A DNA stretch of 7,528 nucleotides from an uncultured Clostridia bacterium (GTDB lineage Bacteria > Bacillota > Clostridia > Christensenellales > Borkfalkiaceae): assembly GCA_937888935.1 (NCBI GenBank), contig CALARO010000046.1, forward strand, positions 1 through 7,528, written 5' to 3'. Positions 1 through 6,470 of the stretch are shown here, piece by piece. Below the pieces are notes generated by a model that saw only the letters and a list, made by a program, of their open reading frames with translations, was not told where the DNA came from and did not search any database. Positions within the stretch are counted from its first letter, which is position 1. The number at the start of each line of letters is the position of its first letter. Made by a program: the position numbers and the translations under genes.

Positions 1-990
1 GCTCGGTCCGTATTTTTCAAGCAGGTGCTTGGTAAGCAAGGTGACGGGCGCAACGATCAACGTAAAGATAATGCCCGCCGCCGATACGAAAGGAAAATCG
101 CCTGCATACACGGGCGTGTACGTACCGCCTGCCACTTTCACAAAGAAATAAAATCCCAAAGTAGAGAAAGGCTGCATCGCGCCGTCTTCGCCGCCGTAGA
201 ACGAATAGAAATGCCCGTAATTCGTGAAGAACGCCGCAATCGCCACAATGATATATGTAACTACCGTGGGGAAAATCGAAGGCAGCACCACGTGCCAAAG
301 CTCTTGCAAAGACGACATATTTTCCAGTTCGCCGTATTCGAGAACGTCTTTCGAAATACTGCACATCGCCGAAAGATAAATAATCAGTCCGTTCGCGAAA
401 TTCATCCACAAGCCGAAAATCAGCACGGTGTAAAAGCTGGAAGATTTCGCTCTGTTTAAAAGCAGAAGCCCCGGATTATGCAGCAGCGCGGGAAGTCCGT
501 TCTGAATCAGCACACGCGCGCAAATTACGAATACAAGGCTTGAAATGATGTTCGGCAAGAACAAAATCACTTTGAACGCGCCCGAAAACGGCACTTCTTT
601 AAACACCACGTAAGCCACCATGATTTGCAGCGGCATACTGATCAGCAATCCGCACAAAAACTGAATCGCGGAATTCTTTACGAGCAGCGACATTTCGCCC
701 GTTACGAAGAACGCGCGGAATACGTCGCCGAACGTTTGCAACGTGTAGTAGTACGTGCCGTTTTCGTATTTCTGAAACGCAAGTTTCAGCGTATTCGCCG
801 CCACGCCCACGTAGAAGATCAGAAACTGCGCCACGGGAAAAAGCAGAAAGAAGAACAAAAACAGGTTCTGCCCCAATTTTTTATTGTAAATCTTTTGCTG
901 CTTTTTCTTTTTACGCAATTTCGAAAGCTTCACTTTCACGTCGTATATCAGCCATTTTAAGCTTTTTAAAGACGAAGGTTTTTCTTTCAT
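1..990 (-). CDS. Sugar ABC transporter permease (MalF/UgpA-like), C-terminus cut by window start
   Basis: Inner-membrane permease subunit of a carbohydrate-uptake ABC transporter. The frame is open for 330 codons from the ATG at 990 to base 1, with no stop, so only a short C-terminal tail should be missing. A strongly basic cytoplasmic N-terminus (about residues 19-33, rich in K and R) precedes the first membrane helix (about 43-63). Five further hydrophobic segments follow, the last near residues 305-320. The coupling (EAA) loop is at residues 218-237: it begins EYGELEN and ends WHVVLP. Asn224 stands where the family usually has Gly. The gene follows the binding-protein gene by 33 bases on the same strand, so the two are co-transcribed. 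Only a weak ribosome site (AGCGAG-like) precedes the ATG. The second permease is expected just beyond the window. Family assignment is firm; the exact sugar is inferred from neighbours. Confidence 0.92.
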   Translation of the reverse strand, partial: MKEKPSSLKSLKWLIYDVKVKLSKLRKKKKQQKIYNKKLGQNLFLFFFLLFPVAQFLIFYVGVAANTLKLAFQKYENGTYYYTLQTFGDVFRAFFVTGEMSLLVKNSAIQFLCGLLISMPLQIMVAYVVFKEVPFSGAFKVILFLPNIISSLVFVICARVLIQNGLPALLHNPGLLLLNRAKSSSFYTVLIFGLWMNFANGLIIYLSAMCSISKDVLEYGELENMSSLQELWHVVLPSIFPTVVTYIIVAIAAFFTNYGHFYSFYGGEDGAMQPFSTLGFYFFVKVAGGTYTPVYAGDFPFVSAAGIIFTLIVAPVTLLTKHLLEKYGPS

Positions 991-1023
991 ATTTTTTTCA
1001 CTCGCTTTTTTGGCGGAGATTCG

Positions 1024-2721
1024 TTAAATCGCGCCCGCTTCCTTTAAAATACCGGTTATCGTGTTCTTCATGTCTTCGAACGCGTCGTTCACCGTTTTTC
1101 CCGGATTGTTAAAGAAGTACGAAAACGGTTCTTTCAGCGTTGCATTGCCCACTTTCGCTACAAAAGCAAAGCCGTTGTTGCTTTCGTTGAAGCCGGGGTC
1201 GCTCGGATACAAACGCCGCTTCGTGGCAATCGCCAGATTCGGCGCAACTTTCGCGCCCTCTTCGATAAAGGTGAGAATACTTTGCGTGTACGGCGTGCAG
1301 GAAGCCTTTTCTTCCTTCGTCACCGTATAATTATAAGGACGAAGACAGCCGGTATTCTTTGTGTATTTCACAAGCTGCGATCTCTGTTGCATAAATTTGA
1401 TAAACAGTTTTGCAACTTTCATCTGCACTTCGGCGTTTTTATTCGCAGTTTGCGCGTTCAGGCAGATATAGCTTTCCGCATACGCGGCGGGAAGTACGCG
1501 CTGCTTATTCTTCTGATCTTTAATTCCGTCAACGTTTTCAAATCTCGGAATGGGCAGGTAGCGGAAGTTTCTCTTTCCGTAGCCGTACTGCGCAGGTTCT
1601 TTATTGAACACGTCTTCGCGGGCTTCCTGTTCCCAATAGCTGTTTTCTACAAACATAGCGATTCTTTTATTGCCGCCGATTGCGCGACGGCTTTGAATGT
1701 ATTCGCGTTGCGCGCTCGTGTTGTTATTCTGAGCGCCCGGTCTTGCTCTGTCGGAATAATTTTCCGGAACAGACGTAATATCGTAGAACGCTTTGATCGC
1801 CGCTTTTCTTCCTTCCTGCTGAAGAAGCTTTGTATAATTATTTTCGTTGATTTCGCCGAGAGCGCTGTCCTTTCCCTTAAACGAATAGTTCAGCATAAAG
1901 TTATCGTACCCTTCGTAGTTCGCCCAGATCGCGTTGAAAGCCCTTGAAAGCTGGTACGTACTCGGCGATACAGCCCACGTGAACGGAGTATAATTCACTC
2001 TTATTTCTTCCAGAAGTTTCACGGAATCGTTCCACGTATCGGGCAAGCCGTCGTCGGAAGTTCCCCATACGCCGTCCGGCCCCGCAGAGCAATCGCCCGC
2101 CGCCACCATTTCGGCGTTAGCGCCGATCGAGCCGTCCTTTTTGAAATACAGCGAGGCTTCGTTAAACAAATCCGCGTCGTAAATAATGCCGGGAATCGAA
2201 AGCATATACGGCACGGCGTAATATTTTTTGTCCTTTTTGAATACGTCGGAATAGCCTTCGAGCATCGTATCTTCCACAGATTGCGTGGCTTCCTTGCCAG
2301 TATCGGCGGCCATATTGCCGTCTTCGTCGAGATATTTTTCCGTCATCACGTCGGTTACGTCGCCGAATAAATTCTTTCCGACATATTCTTCGTAGCTGCC
2401 CTGATCGAGAATGAACATCACCTGATCGAGAGTTTTCATTGAATCTTTCAGATTGAGAGGGCTGAATTCGTCCTTTTTCTTCAAAGCGCGCACCACAACG
2501 CCCGTTTTGCCCGTTTCGAAATGCTCGTTTGCGTAATACGCCTCGAAATCTCTTTTCAGCTCGTCGAAATACGCCGTGCCGAGTCCCGCGTTGAAAACGC
2601 CTACGTCGAGATACGTTTTCGTAGGGTCTTCCTCTTCTTTGCCGCCCCCGCAAGCCGTTGCGCCGAAAAGCGTGGCGGAAGCGAGAAGTATCGCGCCGAT
2701 TGTTTTGGTTTTCTTCATCAT
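1024..2721 (-). CDS. Extracellular solute-binding lipoprotein of a carbohydrate ABC transporter
   Basis: Substrate-binding component, 565 residues, which captures sugar outside the cell and delivers it to the permease encoded just downstream. The N-terminus is a lipoprotein signal: MMKK, a hydrophobic stretch (about residues 8-20), then a lipobox ATAC with the lipidated cysteine at position 24, followed by a Gly and acidic linker (GGGKEEED). The body resembles family 1 sugar-binding proteins in length and layout. It contains a hinge-like segment near AYAESYICLNAQ and an Asp/Gly-rich insertion at about 211-230 (PDGVWGTSDDGLPDTW) that looks like a calcium-binding loop. An AGGAGG site at 2734-2739 lies 12 bases before the first ATG and 15 before the second (2718), so either Met could start. 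Rhamnose-containing ligands are suggested only by the nearby GH78 gene. The gene is first in its operon and divergent from the AraC gene. Confidence 0.93.
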   Translation of the reverse strand: MMKKTKTIGAILLASATLFGATACGGGKEEEDPTKTYLDVGVFNAGLGTAYFDELKRDFEAYYANEHFETGKTGVVVRALKKKDEFSPLNLKDSMKTLDQVMFILDQGSYEEYVGKNLFGDVTDVMTEKYLDEDGNMAADTGKEATQSVEDTMLEGYSDVFKKDKKYYAVPYMLSIPGIIYDADLFNEASLYFKKDGSIGANAEMVAAGDCSAGPDGVWGTSDDGLPDTWNDSVKLLEEIRVNYTPFTWAVSPSTYQLSRAFNAIWANYEGYDNFMLNYSFKGKDSALGEINENNYTKLLQQEGRKAAIKAFYDITSVPENYSDRARPGAQNNNTSAQREYIQSRRAIGGNKRIAMFVENSYWEQEAREDVFNKEPAQYGYGKRNFRYLPIPRFENVDGIKDQKNKQRVLPAAYAESYICLNAQTANKNAEVQMKVAKLFIKFMQQRSQLVKYTKNTGCLRPYNYTVTKEEKASCTPYTQSILTFIEEGAKVAPNLAIATKRRLYPSDPGFNESNNGFAFVAKVGNATLKEPFSYFFNNPGKTVNDAFEDMKNTITGILKEAGAI

Positions 2722-2733
2722 CTTTGTATGAAT

Positions 2734-2739
2734 CCTCCT
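2734..2739 (-). promoter_or_regulatory. Shine-Dalgarno of the binding-protein gene
   Basis: The minus strand reads AGGAGG here, a full match to the anti-Shine-Dalgarno complement, 12 bases before the ATG at 2721. It is much stronger than the site ahead of the permease, which fits the usual need for more binding protein than permease. Confidence 0.8.
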
Positions 2740-2761
2740 GGTTCTGATTCGTTTTTTATAA

Positions 2762-2775
2762 GCTTTCGGGAAAGC
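2762..2775. promoter_or_regulatory. Perfect dyad in the binding-protein leader, possible operator or small RNA hairpin
   Basis: GCTTTCGGGAAAGC is an inverted repeat with 6-base arms around a 2-base centre, lying about 26-39 bases into the predicted leader of the binding-protein transcript. It could be a protein-binding site or a short hairpin. The half-site orientation is opposite to a catabolite-responsive element, so I do not call it one. Confidence 0.3.
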
Positions 2776-2807
2776 CGCGGTTTTTGCGGTTGCCCTATTC
2801 TGTTTCT

Positions 2808-2836
2808 ATTTTATCATTATCCGAGAGCCTTTTCAA
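2808..2836 (-). promoter_or_regulatory. Sigma-A-type promoter for the binding protein-permease operon
   Basis: On the minus strand a -35 box TTGAAA (2831-2836) is followed after exactly 17 bases by a -10 box TAAAAT (2808-2813). Transcription would start near 2801, giving a leader of about 80 bases. The leader contains a GC-rich dyad (2762-2775) and the AGGAGG ribosome site. The promoter was read by eye from consensus and spacing. Confidence 0.65.
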
Positions 2837-2932
2837 GCAGTAGTTTATTGTAATTCGCTATTTTTTTATTATCTTTATCCGTTTTTCTCGGCTGAAATTT
2901 TTTTGAATTTTGACTTTTTTTCATCAATTCTC

Positions 2933-2961
2933 TTGACAAAAACGCCCGTAATTGCTAAAAT
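2933..2961 (+). promoter_or_regulatory. Strong sigma-A-type promoter for the AraC-family gene
   Basis: A perfect -35 box TTGACA (2933-2938) is followed after 17 bases by TAAAAT (2956-2961). The predicted start of transcription is about 2968, which is the A of an in-frame ATG. The promoter runs straight into the coding region, leaving no room for a leader or ribosome-binding site. Confidence 0.75.
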
Positions 2962-3822
2962 ATGGCTATGAAAGACATGAACGTAACGAAAACGATTCAA
3001 AAATTGCAGCCGGACGAAATCACCACTTTTTTGTGGGACGATAACAGCGTTCTGCACCGCCACAGCGACTGGGAATTTACCTCCACCGTAGACGGCACGG
3101 GCAGTAATATCGTAAACGGCGTTGCTTACCCTTTAATGCCCGGCGACTTTGTGCTGCTCGGGCCGCAACACGTGCATCAGTACGTATCGGACAAACCCAT
3201 TCAGCGAAGAGACGTTTGCATCGCCGCCGAAAAAATGCAGCAACTTTGCTTGCTTCTCGCGCCCGGACTGTACGAAAAACTGTGCAAAACCGAAAAGCCG
3301 ATCATCATTCATTTAAGCATAGAAACGTTCGGCGAATTGCATCAGCGACTGAATAAACTCAGCGCGCTCGGCTCGGCGAACAAGTACAGCGGCGCAACGC
3401 TCGTTTCTATCGTAGTGTATCTTCTGGGCGTGTATTTAGAGCATAAATCGGAAAAGAGCATGCCCGAAAGCATTTTATCGTTTCTGCAACAGATTTCCAA
3501 CCCAGACGTTTTTTCCATGCGCATTAACGATATTATCTCGCTGAGTTCGTATTCCCACTCGCATTTCATTAAGATTTTTAAAAAATACGTGGGCAAAACG
3601 ATCATCGAATACGTTACCGATCTGCGCATTTCTTACGCCGCAACGCTGCTCACTTCCACCGATCTCAGCGTGATCACCATCGCTTCGAAAGTAGGGTACG
3701 ATAATCAGTCGTTCTTCGCGCAGAAATTCAAAAACAAATACAACGTTTCGCCGATGGAATACAGAAATTCCGTTCACGAAAAGGACTACCCCCCCCCCCC
3801 TTGCCTGATTAGTATTTTTTAA
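2962..3822 (+). CDS. AraC/XylS-family transcriptional regulator with N-terminal cupin domain
   Basis: DNA-binding regulator of 286 residues, probably controlling the flanking transporter and rhamnosidase genes in response to a sugar. The N-terminal half is a cupin sensor: His32, His34 and Glu38 in HRHSDWEF, then PGDFVLLGPQHVHQY (60-74). The C-terminal half carries the paired AraC helix-turn-helix motifs, about 189-211 (NDIISLSSYSHSHFIKIFKK) and 236-264 (ITIASKVGYDNQSFFAQKF), closing with the typical SPMEYRNS at 263-270. The start is uncertain: Met codons lie at 2962, 2968 and 2977, none has a ribosome site, and the predicted transcript start coincides with 2968. The last 16 residues (after Ser270) are not part of the family fold. 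They cross a 12-C tract read as four prolines, so the C-terminal tail depends on the tract length. The gene is divergent from the binding-protein operon and convergent with the rhamnosidase. Confidence 0.93.
   Translation: MAMKDMNVTKTIQKLQPDEITTFLWDDNSVLHRHSDWEFTSTVDGTGSNIVNGVAYPLMPGDFVLLGPQHVHQYVSDKPIQRRDVCIAAEKMQQLCLLLAPGLYEKLCKTEKPIIIHLSIETFGELHQRLNKLSALGSANKYSGATLVSIVVYLLGVYLEHKSEKSMPESILSFLQQISNPDVFSMRINDIISLSSYSHSHFIKIFKKYVGKTIIEYVTDLRISYAATLLTSTDLSVITIASKVGYDNQSFFAQKFKNKYNVSPMEYRNSVHEKDYPPPPCLISIF
3789..3800 (+). repeat. Homopolymer tract of 12 C
   Basis: Twelve consecutive C residues lie 20 bases before the stop of the AraC-family gene. As written they encode Pro277-280. A change of one or two bases would alter only the last few residues of the regulator, since alternative stops (TAG, TGA) follow within about 15 bases. 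The tract lies just downstream of the rhamnosidase stop on the other strand. It may be real and variable in length, or a sequencing or assembly miscount. Confidence 0.9.
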
Positions 3823-4440
3823 ACGTTTACCACCGCCACGGTATCGTTTCCGTTCTTTGCGACGGACATGATTTCGCCGCTTGACGCAATCTCGTAGTTT
3901 ACGCCCTCGTCGGCGGTTACTTGCAGTATGATCGCCCCGTTTTCGCGCTTCCACGATACGAAAATTTTACCGCCTTTCAATCGCGTTCCGCCCCGTGCGA
4001 ACGCGATTTTTTTGCCGAAAGACGGGGCGATTTTCACCACGTCCGTTTCGGCGGAAAGCTTTATGCCAAGCACGTAAGAATACAGCCATTCCACGCACGA
4101 GCCGAGACTGTAATGATTGAAAGAATTCATTTCGGGATCTTCGAAGCCGTTTTCTTTCGTGTAGCCGTTCCAGCGTTCCCACACGGTGGTTGCGCCGTTT
4201 TTCAGCATATACCCCCACGAAGGATACGCCGTGCGGGAAATAATCTCGTAAGCCGTATCCGTTTCGCCGATATCGGAGAGCGCGGGCAGAATAAACCGGC
4301 TGCCGATAAACCCCGTGGTAAGCCCACCGCCGTTTTCGCGGATTTTTTCAATCAGGCGCGCCGCCGTTTCTTCTTTGCTCAGATACCCCGCGGCATAGGC
4401 GAACGCATAAGCCGTTTGCGTGTCGCGCGGAAAGCGCGCT
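3819..4440 (-). CDS. Alpha-L-rhamnosidase (GH78), C-terminal fragment after frameshift
   Basis: This is the C-terminal part of the rhamnosidase, readable from about 4440 down to a TAA at 3819-3821, but in the -1 frame relative to the N-terminal part. It begins around ARFPRDTQTAYAFAY, which is the end of the catalytic (alpha/alpha)6 barrel. It continues through TTVWERW, whose Glu (codon 4176-4178) matches the proposed general base of GH78 enzymes, then MNSFNHYSLGS and the C-terminal beta-sandwich domain. The first ATG in this frame (4208) falls inside the barrel, and no ribosome site supports independent translation. A gene caller would report only 3819-4208, but the fragment clearly belongs to the upstream piece. 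It overlaps the AraC stop by 4 bases, tail to tail. Confidence 0.85.
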
Positions 4441-5956
4441 TGCAGTTTTCGTAGATTTCAAAGTATTTTTCGCTTTTTTCCGACTGCTTCAATATCGTGC
4501 AGATTTTCGCCGTAAGAAGCGCGGAATAGCCGAAAAAGCATTGATTTACCACGTTCGGATCGGTATCGCCGTTCACGGAAAGCCAGTCGCCGAAATTATT
4601 CGTGATTTTCGTAAGATAATTTTCGCTTTTGGATAGATAATAGCCGATCCATTTTTCCGCCGCGGGAAGGTTATCGGCTAAAACCGAAGCGCCGCGATAG
4701 TGCAGATAGTGAAAATACGGCATCCCCGTGATACAATCGCCCCCCCCGGGAACGCCCGCCGTATTATCGGAAAGCCCCATGTAAAACGGCACGATCGAAG
4801 GAATTTTCCCGTCCGGAAGCGCGTCTTCGCGCACAAGCGAGAGATAGTTTTTAAAGAACAGATCGCAATTCGCGTTGAACATCGCGGAATTGCAGAATAC
4901 TTCCGCGTCGCCCGTCCAGCCGAGCCGCTCGTCGCGTTGCGGGCAGTCGGTGGGAATCGAAATAAAATTGCTTTTCTGCCCGCGCAACGCCATCTCGTAC
5001 ACGCCGTTCATCACTTCGTTTGAACATTCGAAAGAGCCGTAATAATCAATGTCCTGCGAGATCGCCAAACCCTGCACGGCGATAATTTCCGCGCCGGCGG
5101 GTTTTTGCAATTCGGCGTAGCGGAAACCGTGATAGGTGAATTTCGGCTCGAATGTATCTTCGCCGCCCGAAAGAATAAATTCGTCGGTGCATTTCGCACG
5201 CCGCAGATTCGCCGTGTATACGCTGCCGTCTTCGCATAACGTTTCGCCGTATTTCGCAATGATTTTTTCGCCGGTTTTCCCCTTCGCGGTTAATCTGATC
5301 ACCCCCGCGAAATTGTAGCCGAAATCGTAGCGTACGATCTTTTCGTCGGCATAAATGATCTGCGGCTCTATGCGAGCGATCACGCGCGCAGGCTCGCGAT
5401 CGTACGGGCGCAGCGGAACGGTAAAATCGGATTTTTCGGCGTTTTCGGCGGGTTTTTGATTGTTTTGCGCGTTGCCGCGACGGCGTGCGTCGATCGTTTC
5501 GCCGTCGAAAAAATCGGCGAAAATTACGTCAGAACGCTCGATTTGCCAGCCTTCGTCTGTTACGATTTTTTCCGCGCCGCCGTCTGCATAGGTAAGCGTA
5601 AGCTCGGCGAAAAGACGTTTTTCATTGCCGAACACGTCGGTTTTGTTTCCGTAGCCGAGCTTGCCCGAATACCAGCCGTTTGCCACGGTGATTTTCAGCT
5701 CATTTTCGCCGCTTGTTATGTACTGCGTAAGATCGTAACTGCACAAATCGACGTGTTTTTTATAGTTACTCCACCCCGGCATAAAGCGATCAGGAATTTC
5801 GTACCCGTCGATATTCACGTTGAAAATTCCCGTAGCCGTAACGCGCAGTTCGCAACTTTTAAAATTTTTTCGCGCCGCGAAAGACTTTACGAATACGGGC
5901 AAGCCGATATTTTCCGCCACGTTATTTTCCGATTTGCTTTTACATTTTATCCACAT
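4379..5956 (-). CDS. Alpha-L-rhamnosidase (GH78), N-terminal and catalytic part, ends early by frameshift
   Basis: Glycoside hydrolase that removes terminal alpha-L-rhamnose by inversion. There is no signal peptide, so it acts in the cytoplasm on imported rhamnosides. I start it at ATG 5956 (MWIKCK). The frame is open to a TTG at 6031, but that codon overlaps the predicted -10 box, whereas MWIK fits the usual GH78 beginning. Domains in order: N-terminal beta-sandwich (about 20-150: FVKSF, MPGWSNY, NGWYSGKLGYG), second beta domain (about 180-290: YDFGYNFAGVI, KFTYHGFRY), then the (alpha/alpha)6 catalytic barrel with DCPQRDERLGWTGDAE at 337-352, containing the conserved acidic catalytic residues. 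The reading frame leaves the family sequence near 4440 and stops at 4379. Restoring one base would give a protein of about 712 residues, ordinary for the family. Position 405 is Gly where GH78 proteins usually have Trp. Confidence 0.9.
   Translation of the reverse strand: MWIKCKSKSENNVAENIGLPVFVKSFAARKNFKSCELRVTATGIFNVNIDGYEIPDRFMPGWSNYKKHVDLCSYDLTQYITSGENELKITVANGWYSGKLGYGNKTDVFGNEKRLFAELTLTYADGGAEKIVTDEGWQIERSDVIFADFFDGETIDARRRGNAQNNQKPAENAEKSDFTVPLRPYDREPARVIARIEPQIIYADEKIVRYDFGYNFAGVIRLTAKGKTGEKIIAKYGETLCEDGSVYTANLRRAKCTDEFILSGGEDTFEPKFTYHGFRYAELQKPAGAEIIAVQGLAISQDIDYYGSFECSNEVMNGVYEMALRGQKSNFISIPTDCPQRDERLGWTGDAEVFCNSAMFNANCDLFFKNYLSLVREDALPDGKIPSIVPFYMGLSDNTAGVPGGGDCITGMPYFHYLHYRGASVLADNLPAAEKWIGYYLSKSENYLTKITNNFGDWLSVNGDTDPNVVNQCFFGYSALLTAKICTILKQSEKSEKYFEIYENCKRAFRATRKRLMRSPMPRGI
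4424..4445 (-). other. Frameshift site in the rhamnosidase gene
   Basis: Up to the codons for YENCKRAF the GH78 protein is in one frame. From ARFPRDTQ onward it is in the frame one base back. One missing base (or any loss of 3n+1 bases) restores a single reading frame. The site coincides with a small GC hairpin: arms CGCGC (4424-4428) and GCGCG (4434-4438) around GGAAA. Such a place is prone to miscounting and to real slippage. The stretch between the AF and DTQ landmarks also looks short compared with other GH78 enzymes, so more than one base may be missing. Confidence 0.8.
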
Positions 5957-5974
5957 AATGCCGTACCTGTAACT

Positions 5975-5997
5975 GATCTGATTGTTTTTCGATCTGA
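5975..5997. repeat. Direct repeat GATCTGA in the rhamnosidase leader
   Basis: GATCTGA occurs at 5975-5981 and again at 5991-5997, 16 bases apart, between the predicted transcription start and the start codon. AraC-family proteins bind direct half-sites, so this may be an operator, but a 7-base repeat in a short leader can also be chance. Confidence 0.3.
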
Positions 5998-6022
5998 CGA
6001 AAAACTTCTTTTCTGTTTTTTT

Positions 6023-6051
6023 ATTATACAATACCGGACATAGTGAAATAA
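6023..6051 (-). promoter_or_regulatory. Probable promoter of the rhamnosidase gene
   Basis: The minus strand carries a perfect -10 box TATAAT (6023-6028), with a weak -35 TTATTT (6046-6051) at 17-base spacing. Transcription would begin near 6016, giving a 60-base leader before ATG 5956. A poor -35 with a perfect -10 is common at promoters that need an activator, which would suit an AraC-family regulator. A weak AGGT ribosome site sits at 5965-5968, eight bases before the ATG. Confidence 0.55.
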
Positions 6052-6059
6052 AGCACTTT

Positions 6060-6470
6060 TTTATTTTTTTATGCTATTCTTTTATTGCAGCGCGGCAAAA
6101 CGGCGGCGCAAAGCCGCATAGTATCATAAAATCAAAGAAAAAGTCAAGACAGAAAAGCGGTTTAATTTTCAGTTTTTAATGGTCGTTTTTTTCAAAGCAG
6201 AGATTAAAAAGCATTTTTAGCATAAATAAAAGAGATTATTTTAAAGAAATACCGTTAAACTTATTCGGAAACTTTTGGATAGTCGCTTGTTTTTTACGGT
6301 ATATTGTGAGGGTGTGCGCAAAATACGAGTTGCTGATTTTATAGTGATTTCAGCTGTTTTTAAGCGATTTTTATTGCAAAATCTTTTATTGGCGATTACC
6401 CGCAGGCGATTTTAATGGTGATTTCCGATTAAAATTTATAAAATGAAAATGCAACACCCACCCTTTAAAA
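6060..6470. other. AT-rich intergenic region without a supportable gene
   Basis: About 400 bases with frequent stops in all frames and no convincing coding frame, tRNA or rRNA. It holds one GC-rich hairpin (6103-6117), several loosely spaced GCGATT or GTGATTT words between 6334 and 6430 at irregular intervals, and a 10-base word TCTTTTATTG found twice (6078-6087 and 6382-6391). The base composition is clearly richer in A+T than the genes to the left. Confidence 0.6.
6103..6117. other. Small GC hairpin upstream of the rhamnosidase
   Basis: GCGGC and GCCGC form a 5-base-pair stem around GCAAA. On the minus strand it is followed by CGTTTT, a poor U-run, and on the plus strand by no T-run. It is therefore at best a weak terminator for minus-strand transcription arriving from the right. 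It is the only GC-rich island in the region. Confidence 0.3.

Noticed and set aside
625..960. Plus-strand open frame across the permease gene
   Set aside because: It is the antisense shadow of the permease, rich in Arg, Gln and His with no recognisable fold or ribosome site. The minus strand codes for clear membrane helices and an EAA loop.
1282..1947. Plus-strand 221-residue open frame inside the binding-protein gene
   Set aside because: Antisense shadow of a well-supported lipoprotein gene; composition is typical of a reversed reading and no domain is visible.
2762..2775. Catabolite-responsive (CcpA) site
   Set aside because: The dyad has TTTC on the left and GAAA on the right, the reverse of the expected GAAA..CG..TTTC arrangement.
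4420..4480. Programmed -1 ribosomal frameshift joining the two rhamnosidase pieces
   Set aside because: The direction is right (-1), but no X XXY YYZ slippery heptamer is in the correct phase near the junction, and GH78 enzymes are not known to use recoding.
5957..6031. Extended rhamnosidase N-terminus from TTG at 6031
   Set aside because: The TTG overlaps the TATAAT box and lies upstream of the predicted transcript start. The extra 25 residues (basic, low complexity) do not fit the family, whereas MWIK at 5956 does.
5456..6043. Plus-strand 195-residue open frame opposite the rhamnosidase start
   Set aside because: It lies antisense to the conserved GH78 N-terminal domain and crosses its promoter. 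No family is recognisable in it.
6249..6302. Inverted repeat ATACCGT/ACGGTAT as a mobile-element end
   Set aside because: Only 7 bases match, the arms are 40 bases apart, and there is no target duplication or transposase nearby.
6334..6430. CRISPR-like or iteron array of GCGATT/GTGATTT words
   Set aside because: The words are short and spaced irregularly (12, 20, 28, 14, 12 and 7 bases), with no conserved repeat unit or spacer length.
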